Assembly: GCA_903813345.2 (NCBI GenBank)
Contig: CAIIXF020000006.1
Span: 37,787,936-37,851,935, forward strand
Direction of reading: 5' to 3'
DNA length: 64,000 nt
From: Owenia fusiformis
Lineage: Eukaryota; Annelida; Polychaeta; Sabellida; Oweniidae
Both the position numbers and the translations under genes were made by a program. The notes beneath the pieces were generated by a model that was not told the origin of the DNA, did not search any database, and saw only the letters and a list, made by a program, of their open reading frames with translations. The number at the start of each line of letters is the position of its first letter. Position 1 is the stretch's first letter. Of the stretch, positions 22,348 to 33,529 are shown piece after piece.

Positions 22348-25300
22348 ATGAACAAACTAATAATACAACGTTCTATTTTGAGGATTTGGACATTCAGCGT
22401 CCAGAATCAATGCAAACGGACTTTGAACATCAAAAGTAATCCAAGAATTTCCAAGACTTCGGAAAAGAAAACAATCTCATTGGCTCAAGGACATCAGGAG
22501 CATGTACTCAATGCATCACGAGATTGGCCTCTTAGAAAGTTATTTATGAAAACTTGTGTGGGATATTTTGCAGATTTTCCGAATGGTGTTGACTTCAATG
22601 TTCAGTATATTGATACATCTCCAGGGCGCCTTGATCTGCCTGTAGCCCTAGCAATCCATGGAGCACCGGGGACACACAAGGACTTTCTTCCAATTGTTGA
22701 TCAGCTGGCTGAGAGAGGATACCGGGTTATTATCCCTAACTTTCCAGGTAAGTCGAACCTTAGAATCGGGTCTTGAATCTGAGGATTATTTCACTGAATT
22801 ACATGTATTAATCTTATCATTGGTATTTATATCTGAATTGTGTAACATGCCAGTAATTTAAGTGATAAGGTGAAAACAGATTTCTGTTAGAGTTGTGTGT
22901 CATTTTAAAAATGGTTCAATGCTCCTATGCTTGAGAGATCTCTGTACTTATAAATGCAAGAGGTAAAGTACCAGCAATTATCATGATTGAAGCTTTATAT
23001 ATGCACATGTAAAATATATAGTGTATATTAAAACATGCATGTACATGTAATTACATTTTTGACACTGTACAGCAAATTTGCTACTCCGAGACATTGGTAT
23101 TCACTCAGGACAGTTAATTGTTCAGTGTCAACCTGTACCTGTATGAACATCATTGGCAGTTACTTTTTGTACATGTATGAGTACAATGGATGTTGAAGTT
23201 TAATTTATTTAAAAAATTATGTTTTAGGCTATGGGCTTACAACTGGCCATTACGATATGGATGAACAGGTGTTTAGTCATTCTGTTACAGAGCGGTTGTT
23301 ATTTATTGCTGATTTTGTGGCACTTTTGGGAGTTTTCAAGTAAGTGATTTTGAATTTTTTATCATTAAAAATCTTTGTCTCATTACAGATTTAAAAATAA
23401 CTCATCAAGGAAATGTACATAAAAGTTAAAAGTAATAAATAAAAGAAAAATTTTAGACTTTTAGAGGCTAGATACACATAATAGTGATGAATTTAACAGT
23501 TCACAGCATTTTCTTATTTTCCAAATTTTTGTTTAAAATTCCAAACGAAATTTATAAACTAAGTATAATCTTTGCATAATTCTACACATTTCAAAATAAT
23601 ACAATGCAACCTGTATATCTGAACACCTCTCAATGTGAACACTTTTTCTCAGTCTCACATATGTTATCCCCGTTGACTAACATGTTCATAAAACCTTGAA
23701 ATCTGAACACCTGCTTATCTGAAAACTTTTGGCAGGTCCCAGATGTGTTCAGATTAGACAGGTTTACTGTACACATTTAAATATGCACTTGGGGTCTGTC
23801 TTCTAGAATTGACCTGGTGCTAGGGCATGGAATGGGAACTCATGTAGCATCAGGATTCTGCGCACGTCATCCTGGGGTCAGATCAGCCTTATTTCTCGCA
23901 CCAGCCCCTCATGAACTACACAGGTTAGGGTGTATAATTTATTTCCAATCAGTGACAATAAGTATACAGTGTTTCATTCCACGTTTTTTGGATGAAAACA
24001 GACTTTTGCCCAGTTGGTCCCCTCGGTTAAGAGAAGCAAGCACAAAAAAAACTCAGAAAACACCAGATTTTCCGACGCCCATTCGCTTCTATGTTAATAA
24101 TCGTCTGAAAATTGCAGAAAGTGTCATTTTCATCATGTTTGAGACATATTCCAATCAATGACAATTTTGATTTTTGGAATGAAGATGGGAATGAAGATGT
24201 CAAGAATTCTATTAACACTGGATTATTTTATCCCAATTTAGCCAATAAGTGATATTTCAATAATAAATTAGATACGATTAAAAAGAATAAACTTACAATT
24301 TAAATTTTGGAAATTGAACTTTTATAAAAACAGAGTTGCTCCGAGCTGATGTCATTCTTGCCATGTGTAAACTTATACCACTATCCAAATATTTTTTGAT
24401 ATTTTTCCCATTGTTTTTAAATCCTTTATTGATTACCATTGACAACCATGTTAAAAAAACTTGAAATACGCATGTACTTTTTGTTTGGCTGGCCCAAGTG
24501 GTCTTAAGATTTAACAGGTCTTTGGCCCTAAATGTTATCGATAACTTGATAATAGACTATTCTCATTTATCATATGAAGGTATATACTGTATAGAGAGAA
24601 TTTATAGAGTCCAAAAACTAACCTGACCACATTTAGGCTTTGGTCAACAATTTGTGTTTTTTTTGTTTCTGTTTGGTTTACATGTATTATATATTTCTAG
24701 GGGACTCCCTCCATCTATTATGATGCGTTTCTTTGCACGTAAGTGGCAGGCCAAGAGTTACATTATTAAGCCTTTCTTATGGTTGATGTTCACCTTCATG
24801 CATGCATGGTTACGCTATGAGCCAACATCACACCGTGCAAAACATATCGGAAATATGGTGCTTTCAGGGAATGGAACGCACTATCCAGATGTAAGTGTCA
24901 CATGCTCAAAAGCTTTTTATGTCACCACAAGAAGTTGTGACATGTTGTTGGTGGTCGGTGTTAGGCATCTGTAACTAATGTAAGGTGGTGACATTTTATT
25001 GTACATTATTTGTCACTCATCTTTACTTGATGTGTAGGTCTATTGTTTTGTATAAAAGAGCCAGTGAAATATATAGGTTCCATATTGTTTAGCAAATTGA
25101 AAGCTTGTTTGTGGTTGTTGCTCACCGTTTAGTATAAAAGGCCCGATCCCAGAATGATACTCAAGGGTAAGCAGGATGAAGTCACTGTGTCATGACCTCT
25201 GCCTGTTTATGTGCTAAATGTGTAATTTAGATTGTCGCAGATTTATCAAAGGGAGATTTTTGTATTAACAAATCAATTTCACATTTTATTGGTGAAGTTT

Positions 25301-28300
25301 CAGGATCTTGTATTTGTGTTTAATGGAAAAATTTATATCTAGATTTACCCATCACATATTATCGCAAAGCATTATCTTATGAAATGTACTGTAAATTAAA
25401 CAAGGTAGTTTGAATTTGCACAAGGATTAATATTAGCTTATGCATCCTTTGGATAATTCACTCTCTCAAATTTTATAGAATAATTGCAAATTTTCAAAAC
25501 CCATCAAAACCCTTAACGTAATTATAATTGCATGTAAGAATATCAGAAATAATTTATTTTGATTAGATCATCAGCTTCGCGCTCGAGATGGAAATAAAGC
25601 AGCTCCCCCTAGTGAGCATTACAAGTGAGGATGACTTATTAGTGATGCAATCGCAGTTAACCAAATACCATGATCTGCTGGGTATTAAGGCTGATGCTAG
25701 AGAGGAATACGATAAAGATGGCGTTTGTTTGAAATCAGGTAGAAAATTTTTTTTTATTTCTACAGGGTGTCAAATGAGTCCTTTCCTTTTCTACAGCCAA
25801 ACCAAGATATATGGTACCAAGTGTGATATATCATTGGAAAGATCGTCAAAAGTTACATTCATTGGCATATATCTAATACCTGTCAATCAGTGTCACAAAT
25901 TGCTTTTTGAACAATAGAGGTGACCTAGAAACATGGCAATTTGGCATATTTGGCAGGAGTTGAAAAATCAGGCTTCAGAAAAGTCAAACAAGCTCAATAT
26001 CACACAATTGGCAGTGAATTTAAACAATTTGGGGATAGGGTTAGATTTGTAAATAAAGGACAGGTGAAACAGGGTTTAGGTTTTCATATACATCAAATTT
26101 TGGTACAACTTCATTTTTATATCACATTGATTTAGGTTTTAAGATATATGTTATTGTTCTATACATTTGATGTACATCATTTCTATTCTTTATTCTCCTT
26201 AAGTCCACTTGCACTCAATACGTGATATCATTCATAAATAACATTAAAATCTTGGCTCTTTTCATATTGTTATGTCTTTTCTATCAGGAGAGTTCCAATT
26301 CCCATAAAGGAGGATTTTTTAGTTCAGGATATTCTAGTGTATTACATAATCTACTTGGCTTTCTATTGGTTCAAATGTTGGTTCCTCATGGGAATCAACA
26401 TTTGCCTCCATTTAAAGGAGGTTTAGGAGGTCCAGTAGATTTAATATGACATTAACTTTAATTTGTTCATTATTGGTTTATTTATTTGGTAATTATGGGA
26501 AATTATTATTCGCCTCCTTTTTGGAACCTTCCCTGTGGAACTTTCCATACTTTCTGTCTTTTCTTGATTATCATCTCAGAATATCATCTTCAGAACAGTT
26601 TTTACTACGGCACAACATACTGATTAAACTAAACTCAATGTAAAGATTGGATTTTGATAATGAAATAATAAACGTTTAGGACTTTAACTTTAAGAATTTT
26701 ATGTTACTTTATTCGAACTTAAAAAACTGTTTCATTGGTGCCGTTGCCAGGATATAATTAAGTTTTCTATAACTTAATTGGACTAATTTAACAATTTTCT
26801 CACTATTATTCAATTTCTATCACTATTGGATCTATATTGGATTATCATTGCTATTGGAATTAACTTGGATTATCATCTCGAATTGGATTATCATTATTGT
26901 TGGATATAAATCAGATAATCAATAGTGTTGGATTAGTACATCAGGTAACTATATGCATTTAACTGTAAACTATTGTTATGGCTAAAACACATACATGTAG
27001 TTGGATCAAATATGAATTAGAAATTATTATTGGAATGTTTACAGACACCTAACAATCATAATGTTCATGGAGTAAGAAATCTAGTCATGCTTCCCCCAGT
27101 TAAAATTTATGGGAAGATGGCATCAAAAACGTTTATGGACATTGCATATTAGTAACAATGTTTTGCCCTTGATATTGTGTTATAAAGAATCAAAAGTCAC
27201 CATAACCTTCAATAAGAATGATTTTTACGAAAATGGCATATGAAAATAAAATTCATCAAGTTGGAGTTAGAAATTCTGACAATTTTGCACCAGCAGTTAG
27301 GTCAGCTGCACTCATTAGCCCGTTGACAGTAATCTTTAAAGAAGATGGATTACTATACATAAATTATTTGGACATGGAAATTGGATATTGAATATAAACT
27401 GTTTCTCACTGTAAATATGTATATAAACCGAGTGTTTAAAACGCTTGTAAGCTGCTCTTAAGGAATATTATAACCTTATATAAACAATTGCCACATGTGA
27501 TGATAATGAAAAATGTAGGATGACGCATATTCATACTTATCGTGAGCTGATACACTAAATGGGAGAGCTATAATGCCAGAGTTTATATTCGTAGACATCC
27601 CATACCCAGGAGATGTTAACTGTAATGCCAGGGAGTGCATTCGTTGATGTTCGTACCCCCGGGAAGTATTTTAATGCCAGGTTGTGCATTCGTAGATGTC
27701 CCGTGCCCCAGAGAAGTAATCGTAATGCCAGGTAGTGCATTCGTAGATGTCCCGTGCCCCAGAGAAGTAATCGTAATGCCAGGTAGTGCATTCATAGATG
27801 TCCCGTGCCCCAGAGAAGTAATTGTAATGCCAGGTAGTGCATTTGTAGATGTTTGTATCCCCGGGAAGTATTTTATTGCCAGGTAGTGCATTCGTAGATG
27901 TTCGTATCCCCGGGAAGTATTTTAATGCCAGGTAGTGCATTCGTAGATGTTCGTATCCCCGGGAAGTATTTTAATGCCAGGTAGTGCATTCGTAGATGTT
28001 CGTATCCCCGGGAAGTATTTTAATGCCAGGTAGTGCATTCGTAGATGTTCGTATCCCCGGGAAGTATTTTAATGCCAGGTAGTGCATTCGTAGATGTTCG
28101 TATCCCCAGGAAGTATTTTAATGCCAGGTAGTGCATTCGTAGATGTTCGTACCCCCGGGAAGTATTTTAATGCCAGGTAGTGCATTCGTAGATGTCCCGT
28201 GCCCCAGAGAAGTAACCCGTAATGCCAGAGTGCAGTCGTAGCCGTCCCGTGTTCCATGTTACATGTTACCCATGATAGTGTATCAGTGCATGTCTCAACC

Positions 28301-31300
28301 AAAAGATGTACTTTTAATACGAAGATAATGTTGCAACAGATGTATCGTTCCCCAGATGTCACCATGATGCCCAGAAAGTGCAACCATACAAGTTTAGTGA
28401 AATGAATGTGATATATACAAGAAACCATATTACCCAATTGTGCATCACATTGCTTGAATATTAAAATGTCAACTGCTGCAAGATGTTGACAAAATACAAT
28501 GCTTGGATATAGCAAATGTAAACAAGCCTTATGGATATATAATGGATTATGCTTGAGCGATGAAGAAGAATGGATTATTAAAATAATGACCATAGAAATC
28601 AACCTCTTGATACACTGTATTTTATAACATTTTGAATATCAGTGCTTAGAGACAACATATAACCATCATCAAAAGAAAACTGTTGTGAGAGAGGACTGAC
28701 AACTAGACCCTTATTGAAAACATTGCTTACTATACATTACATTAACTACAGTGTAAACTAAATCAGGCAAGGGTAAAATTCAAATTCAAATGATTAAATG
28801 TTCTTCAGGAAATATATACAGTTTTTGTTAAGGTAACTGGTTAATCACAGTAAGTCTGATCAAGTATGAACATAGACATCTTTTGTATGTCTCTGGTATG
28901 AGAATTTAGGGGTTATATAATAGGTTATCATGGTTTTTCATGTCGAAGTGGGTGCACACATTTCTGCATGAAAATACTGGATACCTTTTATTCATTGAGA
29001 TAAATTTGATTTTCATGATAAATTACATTTACTTTCTGGTTGTTCGATTCAATTTTTGTAGTCAAGTTAGGTCTGATTTAAGATATTGAGATTCTAATTG
29101 TCGTCAGGAATTTTATTGAATGTCAAGGACCAATTCTATGTGGTTATGCTTCTATGCTATTTATTCTAGCCAGTGGATGTTCAATATACGGTAAACTTAC
29201 ATCTGAAAGTGTATATATTGGGGGAGGTTAAAGGCTATTCTAAATAATTTAGTACTGAACCATTTAGAAAATATGAAAGTTGATGAATACCATTATCAGT
29301 ACAATTAATGTGACATGACAGTTTCTCAGTTTACCATAGTTGGTCAAGTTCTGTAACGAATCCCTAAACTGAATATAATTCATGCGTTTGTATCTGTTTC
29401 AAATAATGATAATTTTATAGTGATCTCAAGGATCTATAGTAAAGTCAAGGAAGAATTTCATATTAATTTGTTTTAAAAGTATGTCATGCCAATTCTTTAG
29501 GCAAGAACATTTTATACAGAAAAATTATCTTACCTAACAATGAATTCAATTTGAAGAATCGCTAATGGCTGCTTGTATGTAACTTTGCATAATGCATATG
29601 TATGGCAAGTTTGGAATAAGAGGCTAGAGGTGAAATATTGTTTTTATTCTGCTGTCCTGTTGCTTGGCAACTTTCTTAAATAATATAAACATATTCTACT
29701 TTACTAACCTTTGACTTTGGGATAACATGACATTCTTAAAACCAGGAAATTGTAGTAAACAATTGCATTTATAGTAAACAATACATTTCATAGTAAACAA
29801 GAATAGTAAACAATTGTGAATTTCTAATAACACATGTGTTACTAAGTGTACTTATATTTCACAACTTCAAATATCACTATTTAACCATGCATGTTCTTTT
29901 ATACTGTTTATATATGCTTTAAGAAAACATACCATGCATAATTTTGCATTGAAAAAATGAAACAAAAATTGTAAAAGTAACCTTTATTAAATATTAATGC
30001 ATTTGAAGAACAGTTATTATATGGAGTAAAACTCTGTAAAACTTTGTTGTATTTGCAAAGTTGGTGGTAATGAAACATCGTTGTTTTTTTGAATTGAATA
30101 TTTTAGTTGACAATGTTTATTGTACAAATATTTTGTGTTTGAGGACAAACACTTTTAATTAAGTTGGGGGTAATGAAACAGGGTTTAGGTTTTCATATAC
30201 ATCAAATTTTGGTACAACTTCATTTTTATATCACATTGATTTAGGTTTTAAGATATATGTTATTGTTCTATACATTTGATGTACATCATTTCTATTCTTT
30301 ATTCTCCTTAAGTCCACTTGCACTCAATACGTGATATCATTCATAAATAACATTAAAATCTTGGCTCTTTTCATATTGTTATGTCTTTTCTATCAGGAGA
30401 GTTCCAATTCCCATAAAGGAGGATTTTTTAGTTCAGGATATTCTAGTGTATTACATAATCTACTTGGCTTTCTATTGGTTCAAATGTTGGTTCCTCATGG
30501 GAATCAACATTTGCCTCCATTTAAAGGAGGTTTAGGAGGTCCAGTAGATTTAATATGACATTAACTTTAATTTGTTCATTATTGGTTTATTTATTTGGTA
30601 ATTATGGGAAATTATTATTCGCCTCCTTTTTGGAACCTTCCCTGTGGAACTTTCCATACTTTCTGTCTTTTCTTGATTATCATCTCAGAATATCATCTTC
30701 AGAACAGTTTTTACTACGGCACAACATACTGATTAAACTAAACTCAATGTAAAGATTGGATTTTGATAATGAAATAATAAACGTTTAGGACTTTAACTTT
30801 AAGAATTTTATGTTACTTTATTCGAACCTTAAAAAACTGTTTCACAGGGATAGTGGTGAAAACTTGTTTGTAACAAGTGGAATTGCAAAAAAAGATTTAC
30901 TTAATTAGCAGCCATATTTTACCTGTATATTCAATATTCAGGCTTTGGTGTTTGGTGTTCGGCGTGTATAAGAAATGGCAGGTTGTGACATTTCACGTGT
31001 TAATGCCTTGTTTCAGTATGTATGCTAGTCACAATATTTGATATAGATATTTTTGTAATAAGGTATCTGGTTGACTATACAGTAAAACCTGTCTAATCTG
31101 AACACTTCTTTGGCCAGTCTTCTGGTTTTCAGGTATTTCAAGGTTTTACAATAATCAATGGAAGAAAACATATTTGAGAAGAGAAGAAGTGTTCACATTG
31201 AGAGGTGTTCATATTAGAGACACGTTTGGAAACACACAATTCAATGTACTGTAAACAGAATAATCATGAGTTTTATGTATCTTTCAGTTGTTCCTAGTGA

Positions 31301-31451
31301 AAATACACCTCACCATGCCAAGAGTATATTGCTGCAAAACGGTACATCATTTCCGCAGAAAACATACACAGACTTAGTTATAAAAGAAGCTTTAGAACTG
31401 TTAGAAAAGTCTAAGAATTATCAACCCCCTAACAGTAACATTGATAGCTGA
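22348..31451 (+). CDS. Alpha/beta-hydrolase-fold protein, probable pseudoenzyme with N-terminal presequence, six exons
   Basis: Exons read from GT-AG sites and translation: 22348-22747, 23228-23339, 23807-23923, 24701-24890, 25567-25738, 31288-31451. They total 1,155 bp (384 residues) with matching phases throughout. Residues 1-35 are Arg/Lys-rich with no acidic residue (MNKLIIQRSILRIWTFSVQN), compatible with a mitochondrial presequence. The fold is shown by ALAIHGAPGTHKDFLPIVDQ (oxyanion HGxPG), GYRVIIPNFPGYG, LVLGHGMGTHVASGF, and PLVSITSEDDLL (acid position). The nucleophile elbow GxSxG reads GHGMG, with Gly for Ser. No His is evident in the last exon (NGTSFPQKTYTDLV), where GGH is usual. 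Hydrolytic activity is therefore unlikely (inference). AATAAA at 31782 is a candidate poly(A) signal. The 5.5-kb last intron carries an LTR element. Confidence 0.86.
23600..23772. mobile_element. Pogo-like MITE, copy 1 (degenerate)
   Basis: The right end reads inverted as TACAGTAAACCTGTCTAATC then TGAACAC; the left end ACAATGCAACCTGTATATCT then GAACAC is an eroded match. A second copy lies at 31080-31230. It is in the second intron of the hydrolase gene, just before exon 3. Confidence 0.7.
24905..25030. repeat. Dispersed repeat, copy 1
   Basis: Contains GTGTTAGGCATCTGTAACTA and GGTGGTGACATTTTATTG. Related segments occur at about 30945-31075, 31640-31765 and 33360-33430. It has no coding capacity and no recognised family. 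Confidence 0.55.
26065..26734 (+). repeat. 5' long terminal repeat
   Basis: 670-bp direct repeat bounded by TG...CA with the inverted tips TGAAAC/GTTTCA. The open frames of 75 and 65 codons inside are duplicated exactly in the 3' LTR and are not genes. Confidence 0.92.
27570..28250. repeat. 49-bp minisatellite inside the LTR element
   Basis: About 14 tandem copies of a unit containing ATGCCAGGTAGTGCATTCGT then AGATG. Two interspersed subtypes differ in the second half (TTCGTATCCCCGGGAAGTAT versus CCCGTGCCCCAGAGAAGTAA). Six or so consecutive units of the first subtype are virtually identical, so copy number is probably variable. Frames through it are repeat artefacts. Confidence 0.92.
30174..30844 (+). 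repeat. 3' long terminal repeat
   Basis: 671-bp partner of the repeat at 26065-26734, with one extra C near position 30826 as the only difference noticed. It is followed by the 4-bp target copy CAGG. Confidence 0.92.
30945..31075. repeat. Dispersed repeat, copy 2
   Basis: Shares ATGGCAGGTTGTGACATTTC and TAATGCCTTGTTTCAGTATG then TATGCTAGTCACAATATTTG with the copy at 31640-31765. Located in the last hydrolase intron. Confidence 0.65.
31080..31230. mobile_element. Pogo-like MITE, copy 2
   Basis: Begins CAGTAAAACCTGTCTAATCT after a TA, and continues with GAACAC, TTGGCCAG and an inverted GTGTTCA motif near the other end. It matches the inverted copy at 23600-23772. The right end is eroded. Confidence 0.65.
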
Positions 31452-31639
31452 TGCTAGCTTCCTTTAGGAATTTATTGAAATATTCAGATTTTTATGGGTT
31501 CAATATAGAGGATATTACATGGAGGCCATCAGACTGTATCAAAGAGACGTTATCTTACAGATGTTTTGGTCATGCAGATGTTTTGGTCATACACATGTTG
31601 TTCCAACAAATGATTGGAAACTATAAGCAAACATTTTTG

Positions 31640-31765
31640 TGGACAGTGTGCGGCGTCTGTTACAAATGGCAGGTGGTGACATTTTGCATGTTAATGCCTT
31701 GTTTTAGTATATGCTAGTCACAATATTTACCATATAAATTCTTGTAATAAGGTATCTAGTTGAAC
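31640..31765. repeat. Dispersed repeat, copy 3
   Basis: Contains GGCGTCTGTTACAAATGGCA, GGTGGTGACATTTTGCATG and TATGCTAGTCACAATATTTA, parallel to the copy at 30945-31075 in the same order. It overlaps the probable 3' UTR of the hydrolase gene. Confidence 0.65.
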
Positions 31766-32940
31766 ACATTCTTAAATTTGAAATAAATAGATTACCTTGA
31801 GTTATATCCCATGGGCTTCTCTTAAAGTTATCACAGTTAGTGGACAATGGGTTGTACCCAATGGGTAATATAGCAAGTGGCTTTATTACAAGAAAATTCA
31901 GTGCATGTATAAAGGATTAGAGACATACATCTCTTGTTTTGTTTATGGAGAAAATAAATTTTGAAAATTAAAAAAACTTTTTTTGTCATCACATCAGTCG
32001 AAATTAGTGGGAATGGCAAAAAGTTACCCCCCCCAAAGGTTCAAGGTTCAGTGGTATCATCATTCTATTCTATTTATTCTATTATATCATTATTGTATTT
32101 ATTAAGTAAAACTTGGAGTGACTCTGGATCAAATCATAATTTGATTGAATTTTTTTATAATTAACTTCAGTTTAACAAGAAAAATAGAATAGCATGAGAC
32201 ATTATACAAGGATAACAGTGGGTAATGTCCAGGGTCCCTCTCCCATTAAAATAACAGAACAAGGCGTGTGCGGTTGGTTAGATGGCATAAGCTTGTCTGT
32301 TAGACTGGTCATCGCCGGGAGGGGTGTGAATGTAGACACCGCGATCCCCGGGGTTACGATGGTCAGTCTAAGACGCTGCGTTTTAATAAAACCCATTGAC
32401 GCAACTGTGGTTTCCTAACAAGTTCAGGCCATGTGGAATAGGAACATAAAGTATAAACGAGATTAATTATTACCTGAAAATTTAATAGAACGATTACCGG
32501 CCATATGCATTTCAAAAGTCCCTACTATGTCCCACCCCAGGGGACAATATTGTGAGTCAAATTTCCTCTCCTCATGGGAGTTCTCAAACTGTCATTTTAA
32601 TGCTCGCATAATTGGTCATTTATTCACATTAAATATATCAAAAACAATAGCTTAATTTCTTCTTTATATAGTATTTATTACTGTAACTTACAATGAAATA
32701 TGACAAATTACATAAAATGCAGACTAATTACAGAAACCCATACAATTAAATACAGAACAAAATTTCGATAATGACAAATTAATCTAGAGAGATTCATACT
32801 AACGACATACTCATACATCACTTATGCTACATATTTTGTTATGTGAGATATACTGAATTAAATTTTTTATCATATTTTAGCTTTTAAAGTCAATAAATCA
32901 ACACGTACAATGTGTTATTTTCATCACCCCTAAATAGTGC

Positions 32941-33136
32941 CAGTGATCTCCACAGGATTTTTTCTCAAGTGGGTGCAAAATTCTCATTCAGACCAAAATT
33001 GGTCAAAATATGCCCATTTTTCATGATTTTTCTCATTTTCAAGTGGGTGCAAATGGATTTTCAGGTGGGTGCAAGCCTATTTTCAAAACTCCAGGTGGGT
33101 GCTGCGCCCACTTGCTTTAATGCTGGGGAGATCGCT
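32941..33136. mobile_element. hAT-like MITE, copy 2 (diverged)
   Basis: The ends CAGTGATCTCCACAG and CTGGGGAGATCGCT correspond to the perfect copy at 16981-17186. The interior shares AAGTGGGTGCAAATGGATT and GGTGGGTGCTGCGCCCACTT then GCTTTAATG. The target duplication is no longer clear. Confidence 0.82.
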
Positions 33137-33529
33137 CTGTGCTATGTCACATTTTATTTCAGTTGAGGCCTATTTGTGTAGATTCTCATCAAGGTACTAT
33201 CTCTAGTATTTATTCAAGAGTTTTATTTATTGTCAGTAATCACTATGGCACTCAGTTGTCTTTTTTTATTAAAAATTGTTGTTGTCACTTCCGTTGTAAC
33301 AATGTAGTACTAATTATGTCACCTACACGAAGTGTTGAAATATTGTTACGTCACAAACTTTTCCAGAGATTGTTTGGCATCTGTAACAAATGGCATGATG
33401 TGACATTTTGCATGTTTTGTTCTCAAAGTGACACTTTTTAATTTCTGTATTTTCCACTCAGGTTTGGAATGTGCACTTCCACATTCTGGTAGAAACTCCT
33501 GTTTGTACTAGTGATCGGGATAATGGATA

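Larger units (their letters stand above)
26065..30844 (+). mobile_element. Young non-autonomous LTR retroelement, 4.78 kb
   Basis: Two direct LTRs of 670 and 671 bp (26065-26734, 30174-30844) start TGAAACAGGG and end CTGTTTCA. On reading they differ by a single inserted base (near 30826). CAGG flanks the element on both sides (26061-26064, 30845-30848). A primer-binding-like sequence TGGTGCCGTTGCCAGG starts 1 nt after the 5' LTR (26736), and a purine tract AAGTTGGGGGTAA (30161-30173) abuts the 3' LTR. The 3.4-kb interior has no gag, protease or RT frame, so it resembles a LARD-type element mobilised in trans. It lies in the last intron of the hydrolase gene, same strand. Each LTR has an AATAAA near its 3' end. 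Confidence 0.9.
31452..33529. other. Spacer between convergent genes, holding small dispersed repeats
   Basis: Contains the hydrolase 3' flank, dispersed repeat copies at 31640-31765 and 33360-33430, a GC-richer segment at 32190-32420 and a MITE at 32941-33136. On the minus strand an AATAAA (33227-33222) lies about 300 nt past the stop of the giant gene and is a candidate poly(A) signal for it. No protein gene was recognised. Confidence 0.5.

Noticed and set aside
26222-26643. Two small open frames, repeated at 30331-30752
   Set aside because: They lie wholly inside the long terminal repeats and are duplicated with them. There is no retroviral or cellular similarity.
28069-28602. 177-codon minus-strand open frame in the LTR element
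   Set aside because: Its C-terminal third is the translated 49-bp minisatellite and the rest shows no gag, pol or env feature.
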